Assembly: GCF_033807715.1 (NCBI RefSeq)
Contig: NC_084599.1
Coordinates: 27,688,125-27,752,124, forward strand
DNA from: Cololabis saira
Lineage: Eukaryota; Chordata; Actinopteri; Beloniformes; Belonidae
Direction of reading: 5' to 3'
DNA: 64,000 bases
Positions 26,363 through 34,975 of the stretch are shown here, piece by piece. The notes under the pieces are model-generated. The model was not told the DNA's origin. It searched no databases and saw nothing but the letters and a program-made list of their open reading frames with translations. Made by a program: the position numbers and the translations under genes. Position 1 is the first letter of the stretch. Every line of letters starts with the position of its first letter.

Positions 26363-26462
26363 TGAGGGAATGATGTCATGCGTCCGGCCCTCCCTCTCCA
26401 GCCAGCCCTCAACTCTCTCCGTCCTCTCCTCCCCTCCTCTTACGGCCCCCTTTTCCGTGATG

Positions 26463-28204
26463 GTGGGGTATTTTACATTTTTGTGTTATTTTTATCCACT
26501 GAGGCTACTATAAAGAATGCACACTCTTCTTGAAATGATGATCAAACATGCAAATGAACCATAATTCAGCGTCACAGCAGTATTGTATGTGCTGGGAGCA
26601 GTGGGAAGTGTTTAACTGTTGGTTTTAGTCCGGAGGACAGCTTGTTTTTTTGTGTTTTTTTTACAGTGCTCCACTTGACATGATGAAGTCATGCCATGAT
26701 CTCCCGCCTCACGGAAGTTATTGCCCAGTAGTATCGCAAGCCCGCCTTTACCCGGGATAAGAGGGAAGGTATAGCAGCATGAAACAAACCAATGCACGCA
26801 GCGCTCCGTGTCAAGACTGCCTCCCCTTCCTCGGTGGAGCAGGTGCATCTTAAAGATAAAGCATCATATCTTCAGATCAGAACCAAAGGTGAAACGGTTG
26901 TGTATAACACTGTGTAAAATACAAAAGCATTCCAACAAGTCAGTTTTAATGAAAGAAAATAGAAGGAATTATTGATATGCACATTATGATGGAGGGCAGA
27001 TTATGGTTGGTAAAATACTATTTTAAAATGCTTTTCATATGCATTTATATTCCTTACAGTGGGCGACTGTAAGAAAACATATTTTCCTTTTTCTGCAATA
27101 CTTACATTGCTGCCAGCTGCTGTTGAAAAACAAAAACTGAGAGAAGGAGACTGCATGGATGTCTAATCAATCAGCTTCAACTGCAGGTTTTACTTAATCA
27201 AATCTTTAAAGCGGCACGGCTGCTTTCCTCAACTCTATAGTGTTGCACAAATGATCTCTCAGGGACAGCATTGGCCATTCCAGCTTCCCCTTCATGCACG
27301 TACCTGCTTCTTGGAGGCACTTAGCATCAAGTGACAAAGAAATTAGATGTTGATAATGTTTTGTGCACAATCATTTACTGCCATCTCAAAGACTATTCTT
27401 CCATTCAAAATGTTTTTCAGCACCCTGATGTTACCCATTTCATTGGTTATATTTGTCCATCAGCTTGATGAGGGTATCTCACCTGCTTGTATGTGCTTTA
27501 CAGGTGGAAGAGCTGCCCTGACATGAGCTGGTGAAACAAAGAGATGAGGATGTCAGCATTAGTAAGTGAAAAGCACTCTACCACAGTCAACAATTTCATC
27601 TCCTGTTGTCCCAGCGGGGATCAGACTCCTAACCTTGGAAGTGCTGAAGCCTTTTTTTTTTACCCACTGGGTTAGACAGGACAGTGTGTGACCTTTAAGC
27701 TATACTAAAGCCTTTAAGTTCCTTGGACTGATAATTTGATTGTCCTTAGCTTGTCTTTGCCTTTACTTCAGATAATTGGACATTCCTTTGAGGATGTGTG
27801 CTCGTGACAGTGAGGGGGGACCAGAAACTGGGATCCAAAACTCCACAGGGTAAAAAGAAGATTTCAGATTTCGTAAATGGGCTTTTTTTCATTATTGTGA
27901 ATACCTGTATTTGTAAAAAAAAAAAAAACGTAAAAATAAAATGAAATAGGAAGATTGTACTAAAGCTTGTAGTACAAAATATCTACACAAAAGAGTTTTT
28001 GCTACCATGTCCTCTTACAGGTACCTTGGTTTCTCCAGCGAATGCTTTGCAGTTAATCTTGAATGTGAGATGCAGAATTATTTTATTCGTTATACAATAA
28101 ATTAGATTGACAATTTTCAAATTACTGCAGAGCATCAAGGTGATGGTAAGTACTGCTGTTTCAGAACAAGATGGTCTGTGAATTCAGGAGCAGTGGTGTT
28201 TACA
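26463..28204. other. non-coding DNA; possible tRNA-like SINE scrap
   Basis: Mostly unrecognised. On the minus strand at about 27,600-27,690, the words CCCAGTGGGTAA and GGAGTCTGATCCCCGCTGGG loosely resemble the A and B boxes of a tRNA-derived SINE. There is no cloverleaf and it is not called as a tRNA. Confidence 0.35.
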
Positions 28205-28425
28205 TGTTGTTCTCAGTTCTCCAGGTGACTTCCTCCCATAGTCCAAAAACAGTATAGTATATACAGTATATCAAACTGACTGGTAATTCTGAATTGTCCG
28301 CAGAAGTGAATGTGAGCAAGCATGGCTGTTTGTGTCTGTGATGGATAGCGACCTGTCCAGGCAGTACACCCACCCACAATAATGAACAGGATGAAGCGGG
28401 CGTTGAAAATGGATGGATGGATGCT
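28205..28425 (-). repeat. dispersed repeat, CCCGCTT family, inverted copy
   Basis: Read on the minus strand it starts CCATCCATCCATTTTCAACG, CCCGCTTCATCCTG and passes through a GTACTGCCTGGACAGGTCGC block before ending near ACAATTCAGAATTACCAGTC. The block order matches the copy at 10,216-10,490. Confidence 0.7.
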
Positions 28426-28780
28426 GTATGCTGTCCTACCAGCCCACTCTGCTGTGAGTTTAATGCAACACATCTGGTTTTTGCCAATGGAACCGTGAAA
28501 AGAAATAGTCTAATTACAAAACATAAAATAAAATGTTTCATGTTTTCCTATTTTTTTGCACGTTGGCTGGTTATTGTCAAGATATAGTCAATTAAGCATT
28601 CAACTGAAAGGGTCCAAAGTATCCAGCTATGAAGCCTTTCCAAAAGTCAGACGACCAAACCAAATTGTTTATTCCACCTTAAGAAAAAAGGACTTTTTAA
28701 ATTTTTTTTATTTTTTCATCCCCAATTTTTTTCCCATTTTTATCACCCAGTCCTGGACATTGCTCACCCACTACCAGCCC
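28426..28780. other. non-coding DNA, nothing recognised
   Basis: AT-rich spacer between the dispersed repeat and the ISL2EU-type element. Confidence 0.45.
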
Positions 28781-28954
28781 TATAGACCCTTTTTCAGCCT
28801 ACGTCACATAATGTTGCGCACGCATGTTGGCAACAGAAGTGGCGTTGTTCTCCAACAGTTCTGACTGAAACCATGGATGTATTATTTATTAACGACTGAA
28901 ACACGAGGTAGCAACTGGTTAGCAAGCATTTAACAAAATGTTCCCAGCATCAAC

Positions 28955-29057
28955 ATGTCTGGTTGTTGCGTATACGGTTGTACGAATCGCTATTCCACCG
29001 GCGGACTGAAGTTTTATAGGATTCCGACAGGATCACGACCATTTCAGAGCAACCGGT
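28955..29057 (+). pseudogene. THAP zinc-finger N-terminus of transposase, truncated
   Basis: THAP domains are C2CH zinc-coordinating DNA-binding modules at the N-terminus of several transposases (P element, Kolobok, ISL2EU) and of domesticated host proteins. The frame starts MSGCCVYGCTNRYSTGGLKF and continues YRIPTGSRPFQ, giving the first Cys pair (C-x3-C spacing, Cys5/Cys9) and the F-x-x-I/F-P block that follows the first strand. Homology ends at about codon 34, where the captured segment begins, so the Trp, the second Cys/His pair and the AVPF-like end are missing. The start lies 170 bp inside the transposon's left TIR, as expected for its transposase gene. Confidence 0.75.
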
Positions 29058-29076
29058 GCTCCTGTGGTGGCTCAGG

Positions 29077-29310
29077 GACATCGAAGTCTCTGGCGCGCAG
29101 GAACTTGAGGAGGAAGCGGTCAGAGAAGCCAGCGGGGTCCCCGGACCCGGGGAGGTTCCCGGGGACCCCTCCGGACCCGGGGACCCCTCCGGACCCGGGG
29201 ACCCCGCACACCTGCTCCGCCCGCCGCCGCAGGCTCTCCAGGGCCGGCCGGAGCCGCTCCAGATCCTCCGGGAGCCGCTCCGGGAGCTCAGGGATCCGCT
29301 GGCCGCTCAT
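29077..29310 (-). pseudogene. captured exon fragment resembling alpha-tocopherol transfer protein (CRAL-TRIO N-terminal region)
   Basis: An uninterrupted minus-strand frame starts at the ATG at 29,310 (MSGQRIPELPERLPEDLERL). It contains LRPALESLRRRAEQ and ends with FSDRFLLKFLRARDFDV. The pattern of an LRRRA helix, a short linker, then S/TD-x-FLL-x-FLRARDFDV is that of the N-terminal helical region of TTPA and close CRAL-TRIO relatives, which bind and move lipids such as vitamin E between membranes. Homology stops at FDV, before the rest of exon 1, and the CRAL-TRIO lipid pocket is absent. The linker is expanded by an in-frame 18-bp GC-rich tandem repeat. Because it lies between transposon TIRs and runs antisense to the THAP start, I read it as a captured fragment rather than a resident gene. 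TTPA versus a paralogue (TTPAL, clavesin) is not settled. Confidence 0.7.
29145..29207. repeat. 18-bp GC-rich minisatellite inside the captured exon
   Basis: About three copies of GGACCCGGGGACCCCTCC and variants. The unit is six codons, so the captured frame stays open and reads as repeated Gly-Val-Pro-Gly-Ser-Gly. Confidence 0.85.
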
Positions 29311-29410
29311 GACCCTCTCAGTCCGGGTTCGAGGGTCCGCAGCTCTGCGGTGAGGGGGGAGGGACCGCCCCGGGACGACACCCATTTGGCCTCTTGCTAA
29401 CGTCTCTGTG

Positions 29411-29690
29411 GCCCCCCCCCCCCCCCCTTGTAGCTGCGGGCTATGAGACCTCCTGGCGTGGACGGCTCCCTGTTACCGTTTCCTCACCTGGATCCTCTGT
29501 GCCTAGCCATGTGTACACCGTGTGTCTGTGTGTGTGTCTGTGTGTATAACCTAAGTCAATTGTAGTGTGCTTGTGTCTGCGGGGAGGGGGGAGGGGGGCA
29601 GGGCATTAATAAGTTTTATGTTTATTTGTTTTATGTTAAGCACTTTGTGTTGCATTATTTGTATGAGAAGTGCTATATAAATAAAGTTTG
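29411..29690 (+). other. foreign middle segment with poly(C) run and polyadenylation-like end
   Basis: A 16-C run (29,412-29,427), a GT-rich patch (about 29,515-29,545) and a + strand AATAAA at 29,680-29,685 occur just before the YqaJ fragment. The segment AAGTGCTATATAAATAAAG resembles a common fish mRNA or repeat 3' end. Its source is not identified. Confidence 0.45.
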
Positions 29691-29691
29691 A

Positions 29692-29822
29692 ACGTCTTCA
29701 ACCCACTCATTAATAGAACACGGATCTGGAAGTCGGACATCATTTGTCAAAGTCAACTTGTTAAGGTAACATTCGCGATCTTTAGTTGATAATCCCCTTG
29801 CATAGCTTGACACGCTGTTCAT
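29692..29822 (-). pseudogene. YqaJ-nuclease-like gene N-terminus (ISL2EU second gene), truncated
   Basis: On the minus strand the ATG at 29,822 opens a frame MNSVSSYARGLSTKDRECYL that continues LNKLTLTNDVRLPDPCSI and NEWVED, then runs into unrelated sequence at 29,691. The YARGLS-x-DR-x-x-YL-x-KL start followed by LPDP is what I recall of the leader region of large fish proteins with a SWIM zinc finger and C-terminal YqaJ-type nuclease domain, carried as the second gene by ISL2EU transposons. Only about 43 codons remain and the nuclease domain is missing. It lies 77 bp inside the right TIR and faces the THAP gene. Confidence 0.65.
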
Positions 29823-29901
29823 CTCCGCCAGCTTCTGTTGCCAAAATGCGCGCGCATACGTTCTACGTCATCATTGTTTACAAACAGAAAAAGGGTCTAT
29901 A

Positions 29902-30208
29902 CTGAGCTCAAGTCTCCTCCTTACCTTGAGTAGTTAACCGGCCGCTTCTTTTCACCAGACAGGGTGGGGCTTCTCCGGCCGGACGTAGCGCGTGGAAGGA
30001 TCATGTTATTCCGGCCAGATCCTTCCCACCCCATCTGGCCAGAGGGGGCAGTATAGAGCCCAGGACTGTTGCATGTTTTTGTGAGCGTAGCTCACATTTG
30101 CTACCCAAAGGAACACGGGAAGAGCATGCAAACTCCACACAGAAAGACCCTTTAGCCAACCCCACCCAGGGTGTGGGTGCCGGGGGTCATGGTATAACTA
30201 TGAAGTAA
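29902..30208. repeat. short repeat scraps, incl. CATGCAAACTCCACACAGAA
   Basis: At 30,108-30,150 the phrase GAGCATGCAAACTCCACACA is the 3' part of the CCCGCTT dispersed-repeat family seen at 10,216. The GC-rich block at 29,935-30,055 contains an imperfect inverted CCGGCCAGAT / ATCTGGCCAG motif, probably a further repeat scrap. Confidence 0.5.
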
Positions 30209-31192
30209 TTAGGGCCTGAGCACTAACAGTGCGAAGGCCCTATTGTATCTGTAGGAATTTTTGTATTTATTTTTTTTCTCGTTTTTATTTTTCCGACGAA
30301 GTGAGGGTCTTTTTGCCCCCCTAAACGTGCCCCAAAAGTCACCAAATTTTGCACGCAAGCCAGGCCTGGCGAAAAAAATTTGATATTTAATGGTTTGCAT
30401 TAATGGCCGTGGCCTAATGGCTTAACAGCGCCCCCTAGAAAACTTTGTGCCTCAAGCCCCACAATACGGTTTGACGTACATGCACGAAAATCGGTAAACA
30501 CCGCGTATCATGTCGCAACTTAAAGACATGATGTCATTTTGGTGAAATTTATGCCATTTCTTCAGCCGCTTCAGAGCCCGAACCGTAACGGGCACCCAGG
30601 TGTGTTATACATCAAAATGTGCGTCTCGATCCTGCGGCGATGCGCATTACTTTTCTCAGTCAAAAGCGTTACCGTGGCGACGATAGACGCCAAAAAGTGT
30701 GCCCCTCCTTCATCTGATTGGTCCATATTTGATAGTTCCTACTTTCGGCCATGACTTTTGAATGGTTTGACATAAAGACTTTTGGGTAGTGTCATCGGAC
30801 TCGGTTTTGAGTCCTTGACCATAATTGGTGCAAATTAGCCCCGTCCCTTCCTCTGATTGGACAATATTTGATAGTCCCTATTATCTGCCATAACTTTTGA
30901 ACGGGTTGTGATAAAGACATGTGGGTGGTTTTATCGGACACGGTTTTGGGTCCTTGAACATAATTGGCGCAAATTAGCCCCGCCCCTTCATCTGATTGGT
31001 CGATATCTGAAGGTTCCTACTTTCTGCCATAACTTTTGAATGGTTTGATATAGAGAGTCGTGGCTGGTGTCATCCGCTAAATGTCCAAGCCTGAAAAATC
31101 TACATGCAAGTAATACAAGCGCTTCCACTGCAGCACGCCTGAACGTGCACAAGGGTGCGAGGGCCTGTTCATCGCTGCTTGCAGCTTTAATT
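30209..31192 (+). mobile_element. hairpin-ended repeat family (possible non-autonomous Helitron/Helentron), copy 1
   Basis: One end is a hairpin, GGGCCTGAGCACT-AAC-AGTGCGAAGGCCC; the other reads GCTGCTTGCAGCTTTAA with an inverted GCTGC/GCAGC pair. Between them is a conserved block GCCCCAAAAGTCACCAAATT and three tandem copies of a unit of about 138 bp (starts near 30,714, 30,852 and 30,991), each with CTGATTGG and CCATAACTTTTGAA. The other copies are at 33,639, 51,699 and 63,915. Read outward, the hairpin end finishes CTAA, consistent with the CTRR terminus of Helitrons, but the opposite end lacks TC. The family is well supported; the class is inference. Confidence 0.75.
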
Positions 31193-31769
31193 GGGGCTTA
31201 TATCTGCTTGCTCATAAAATAACTCCTCGTTTGGACTTTTTGCACCAAACTTTTCCTCCAGTTGTTGCACTGTTTTGTGTGTCCCTGACAGCTTTCTCTC
31301 TGTCCTAATAAAGATGAAAGAAGTGGTCAAGTCAAGAGAGACTGCACCTTGTCTTTGATTTTCCTACAGCATTTCTTTGCTCCTGTCTTTTCGCATCACC
31401 CGCTCCTCTTAAATCACACTTTCTCTGGACCCATTGTCCTCCACTGTTGACCTCGCCTCTCCCTAACTTTTTCTTTCCTTCCCTCATACGTTTACCTCCA
31501 TGTGGGAAATAGACGCCAATCAGAGTGACTGGATGAGTGGTTTAATTATAGGAGAAGTAGTGTTCTGTCACCTTGCACTGAGCGCCGGCAATCAAGAGCC
31601 ACTGACTGGAAGAAAAGTCAGACAAGGCCACTCATTGATTGGTGATTTCAGCAGAGTGACTTAGGCTACATGATACGCTGAAAGAGCTTTGACTTAGATT
31701 AAGGATAAAGATAATTCACCATGGTGGATTTCTTTGTGCCAAATAGAATCTGTTTCCAGCTCACTTGTA
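31193..31769. other. non-coding DNA, nothing recognised
   Basis: No exon or repeat identified. Confidence 0.45.
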
Positions 31770-31912
31770 TATACATTGTTGCCCATAAAATTGAAATAAA
31801 ACCTTTTTTTTACCTCTTCTGATGAAATGATTGTAAATAAAAAGAGGACTAAAAGAGAGGAATGTTTCTGGAAAACAAAATAATTCCAGTTTTATGGGCA
31901 AGAGTGTATATA
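31770..31912. mobile_element. short palindromic MITE with TA-rich ends
   Basis: Left arm TATACATTGTTGCCCATAAA and right arm TTTATGGGCAAGAGTGTATA are imperfect inverted repeats enclosing about 100 bp. The flanks are TA-rich, so a TA duplication as made by Tc1/mariner elements is plausible but cannot be delimited. Confidence 0.6.
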
Positions 31913-32929
31913 CACTAATTACCTCACTTTTATAAACACAAAACTACCTGTCGTTGATCTAAGATGAAAAAATAAGATCAATACCTTCACTTTATTGTCA
32001 TATCTCATGTGGTAGAAGACGCATCACTGTCACCTTTTGTAATATATAAAATACAATCTGTAAATTCTTTTAAATATGTTTTCTTTTTAACCTCTAACTG
32101 GCAGAGATAATCTGCAAATCATAGATTTGTTGTTGCATAAATCTTTATAGATTTTGCTTGTAGAGAAAATATGAAAATGACAGGTATTTATTTGCCTGGG
32201 TGTTCAAAATATCCTCAGTTTACTCATTTCATCAACTTATCCTTTGTGCATCATAATGATTACACTATACCGCTGGCAATCAAGTCTGAGAAGGCTGCTG
32301 TGGTAAAGTGGCACTTATCTTACTGCATGGTGTTTTTGATAAAAAGCACAAAAAGGAATATGGGCTTTCTAGCTGTCAGGATGCCTACTGATCAGCAGCT
32401 AACATTAGCCAATAGAGAATTGTGTAGATACAAATATTATAAGAACCATTAACTTAGACTTTAAATAAAGGAATGAATCTTAAAGCATTCATATTATGCT
32501 TTTCTGTGTTTCCTGACTCATTTAGTGTATAATGATGATGCATGTACCTTTGACATGCACAAGGAAAACATGTTGTAGTATCCCTGTGCACAAAATATTT
32601 GGGCAGTTTTTCAATATATCTCTGTGTCTGTATTTGTGTATCAACAGAAACCATATGTTGCTGTTCTAATTCAAGGTCTGATTCTAGACAAATACCATCA
32701 TAATCACTAGGTGTGTTCTTGTGCTCCCCATTTATTAGAGATACTTCCATTGAAGACGTTTGCAGACTCCAGAATGGATTTTGCATCAACAAACAGAAGT
32801 AACATGAATGTGCTTGTACTTCACACTTCGCAATTTAATTTTTGTGGTGAGATGCACACATACAAACCTTTGGAGAAAAAGTGACAAAATATAAAATGTT
32901 TAGATAAGAATCTCACTTTATATTTAATT
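31913..32929. other. non-coding DNA, nothing recognised
   Basis: AT-rich; no supported gene or repeat. Confidence 0.45.
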
Positions 32930-33030
32930 GAATAATACTTTATCAATCCCCAGAGGGAAATTATATTGTTGCAGTGTAAATGATTTAGGAATATATATAA
33001 AATACAAATATAAAAAATTAGAAACTTGGA
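32930..33030 (-). repeat. 3' end of a LINE, inverted
   Basis: On the minus strand, TTTCCCTCTGGGGATTGATA followed by AAGTATTATT resembles the 'cccttcgggattaataaagtat' tail found at the 3' ends of fish LINEs. The adjacent 33,040-33,370 may be more of the same untranslated region, but I cannot show it. Confidence 0.45.
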
Positions 33031-33638
33031 TGTAGGTATGGCTGGAATCTCCAGAGATCATGATATATGCAGCAGGGTGCTGTGTTTGTCGCCTGGCAAC
33101 AACAGTGCTGAAGATGACGCATGCAGCATTGGCAAGTAACACAGGTGAACTCTCAGTAGATGGCATGGATGGAAACCAAGATTTGACAGTTGAACATCCC
33201 ACTTCTGTCAGTCTGCCCAAAGTCTTTAGTCCACCTCCAAAATCCATGCAGAGTCCAGAACATGCTCCTGCAGCCACAGCTCAAAGAATGCAATACACTG
33301 CTGTCTCCTGTCAGTACTCCAAGCTCATCCATGCCACACTCCAAATGATGATTGAGGGAAAAGTTTAAAAAAAACTTGTTTCTTTCTTCCTAGTTTTCTC
33401 TCCATTCGACTTTCCTGACATCTTCTCTGTAGGTCATTTGCATTCAAGTTCTTTTTCTGATCATGAGCTTGTGTTTGGAATGTGTGCTTCCTCATTGAAA
33501 ACAACTTTCCTTTAACATGGATGCTTATCACAGCAAAGACCAAGAAAGTGTCATAATAAAGAGTAGAAATCTTCCAGCAAGAGTAGGATGCAAATCAGCA
33601 TGGACAAATGTTTTAGAAATGATAGTTTCAATAAAAAA
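33031..33638. other. non-coding DNA, possible LINE 3'-UTR remainder
   Basis: A + strand frame at 33,060-33,368 (102 codons) has no recognisable domain. Nothing else identified. Confidence 0.35.
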
Positions 33639-33988
33639 TTAAAGCTGCAAGCAGCGATGAACGGGCTCTCACACTCATGGTTTTGGTTTGGTTTCATGAT
33701 ACAGGTGTGTACCGATTTTCGTGAATGTACGTCAAACCGCATTGTGGTTTTCTAGGGGGCGCTGTTGAGTCATTAGGCCACGCCCATTAATGCAAACCAT
33801 TAAATATCAAATTTTTTGCCAGGCCTGGCTTGCGTGCAAAATTTGGTGACTTTTGGGGCACGTTTAGGGGGACAAAAAGGCCCTCATTTTGTCGGAAGAA
33901 GGAAAATAAAAAAAACGAGAAAAACGAGAAAAATAAAAATTCCTACAGATACAATAGGGCCTTCGCACTGTCAGTGCTCGGGCCCTAA
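33639..33988 (-). mobile_element. hairpin-ended repeat family, copy 2 (internally deleted)
   Basis: An inverted short copy. Its left edge AAAGCTGCAAGCAGCGATGA and right edge CACTGTCAGTGCTCGGGCCC TAA match both termini of the copy at 30,209-31,192. The 138-bp tandem units are absent, so it is an internal-deletion derivative with intact ends. Confidence 0.85.
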
Positions 33989-34123
33989 TAAAGCTCAGTA
34001 AAAAAAAATCTCAAGAAGATATGAAGAAAGATACAAGTTGCCAGCACAACTGCAACAGGCTGCCCTCAGTTGTGGTGTTTTAAAAAACTTTTAATTTTCA
34101 AACAGTAGTACGCGATGAGCATA

Positions 34124-34717
34124 TGCCCCTTTTCCACTAGTACCACCTCAGCTCGGTTCTACCCGCCACGCCCCCGTCTTGTGCTTTTCCACTACGGGCC
34201 AAGGCGGGCCGAGCCGCGCCAAGCAGATACCTTTTCTGTAACCATTCTGCCGAGGTTCTAACCGGGCTGAGCCGGGACTATTTCTGACGTCACCACCCTC
34301 CGCGCCACTGATTGGTCGGGGGCGGGGCCGTCAGACGTTTGAATCAGGAAGCGGGAGTCAGCGCGAGAGCGACTCGCGACTCGCGGCTCGTGGCGATTTT
34401 ATTATAAAGCGCAAAACGTCTGTTTGGTGATCCAACTCTGAGGTGCAGATGTTCATAAACCTGGTGGCTGACCAGAGAATTAAAAAAGGGATGTAGACGG
34501 GCTGTTTTACTCGCAGCCGCTCGCGGCTCCAGCTGATTTCTCATCAGCGCCGACATGAACAAAGCGGTTGCGCAATCGAGTACGTCCCAGCACCTTCACC
34601 CCAACCTGCCCACTTCTCACCTGGCTGTGGAAAAACAAACGGGGGCAAAACGGGTAGAGGCGGGTAGAGGCGTGACGAGCCGAGTCGGGCTGAGTAAGTA
34701 CTAGTGGAAAAGCGCCA
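34124..34717. mobile_element. Harbinger-like non-autonomous element with TTTTCCACTAGTAC ends, copy 1
   Basis: Inverted ends TGCCCCTTTTCCACTAGTAC and, on the other strand, TGGCGCTTTTCCACTAGTAC are flanked by ATA on both sides (34,121-34,123 and 34,718-34,720), a 3-bp target duplication. The 594-bp GC-rich interior has no recognisable transposase. Copy 2 at 41,468-42,095 has the same interior in the opposite orientation and a TAA duplication. A 3-bp duplication points to PIF/Harbinger. Confidence 0.85.
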
Positions 34718-34734
34718 ATAGTTGTATTTGAGCT

Positions 34735-34975
34735 TGTATATAATTATACAAGCACTGTTTCTTCCTCCAACCAACTGTATATACTGTTCATATTCTGTGA
34801 TTATACATATTTTATATATATTTTTTGTATTTTTCTATATATTTTTTATTTCTGACTTTTCAGTCTTTTTACCCCTCCCCTGCATGTGTGTGCTAAGTGT
34901 ACTGCTGCCAACAAAAATAAGTTTCCCCACTGAGGGAGAAAATAAAGGATATCTTATCTTTTCTTATCTTAGGAT
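34735..34975 (+). repeat. LINE-type 3' end with ATCTT tail
   Basis: The phrase TTTCCCCACTGAGGGAGAAA is followed by AATAAAGGATATCTTATCTT and a short ATCTT repeat tail. This resembles the 3' end of L2-like LINEs in fish. Upstream coding sequence is not recognisable. Confidence 0.5.

Larger units (their letters stand above)
24870..26460. promoter_or_regulatory. CpG-rich interval, candidate promoter / first-exon region of an unidentified gene
   Basis: CpG dinucleotides, scarce elsewhere, are dense at about 24,940-25,230 and 25,990-26,240, for example ACGCGCGTGCGTCCGCGCGG near 26,027. The stretch also holds a (CA)n repeat, poly(A/T) runs and, at its right end, a CpG-rich MITE that inflates the count. 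No exon could be named. One minus-strand frame at 25,620-25,534 (28 codons) begins MLLQRG and has a hydrophobic LCAFLFSFTFII core, which could be a signal peptide, but no good splice donor follows and it may be chance. A + strand frame starting at 25,561 (MKVKLKRN) is equally unproven. Promoter status is inferred from base composition alone. Confidence 0.35.
28783..29899. mobile_element. ISL2EU-type DNA transposon derivative carrying a captured host-gene fragment
   Basis: Perfect 13-bp terminal inverted repeats, TAGACCCTTTTTC at 28,783-28,795 and its complement at 29,887-29,899, are flanked by TA on both sides (28,781-28,782 and 29,900-29,901). Subterminal sequence is also inverted: TGGCAACAGAAG occurs inside both ends. 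The left end holds the start of a THAP-domain gene (+) and the right end the start of a YqaJ-nuclease-like gene (-), pointing inward. From memory, ISL2EU transposons carry exactly these two genes and make dinucleotide target duplications. The bodies of both genes are missing; the middle (about 29,060-29,690) is foreign, including an antisense piece resembling the first exon of a tocopherol transfer protein gene. It cannot transpose by itself, but its ends look intact. Confidence 0.75.

Noticed and set aside
27600..27690. tRNA gene or intact SINE on the minus strand
   Set aside because: Only loose A-box and B-box-like words; no foldable acceptor and anticodon stems.
29077..29310. First exon of a resident, functional tocopherol transfer protein gene
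   Set aside because: It lies inside transposon TIRs, antisense to a truncated THAP gene, homology stops mid-exon at FDV, and no following exons were seen.
29056..29400. + strand Gly/Pro-rich frames (29,056-29,400 and 28,955-29,353)
   Set aside because: Shadow frames of the GC-rich captured exon and its minisatellite; only the first 34 codons from 28,955 are a real THAP match.
34344..34562. 72-codon frame in the Harbinger-like element as a transposase
   Set aside because: No DDE motif or MYB-like domain recognised; the related copy at 41.5 kb does not preserve a long frame.
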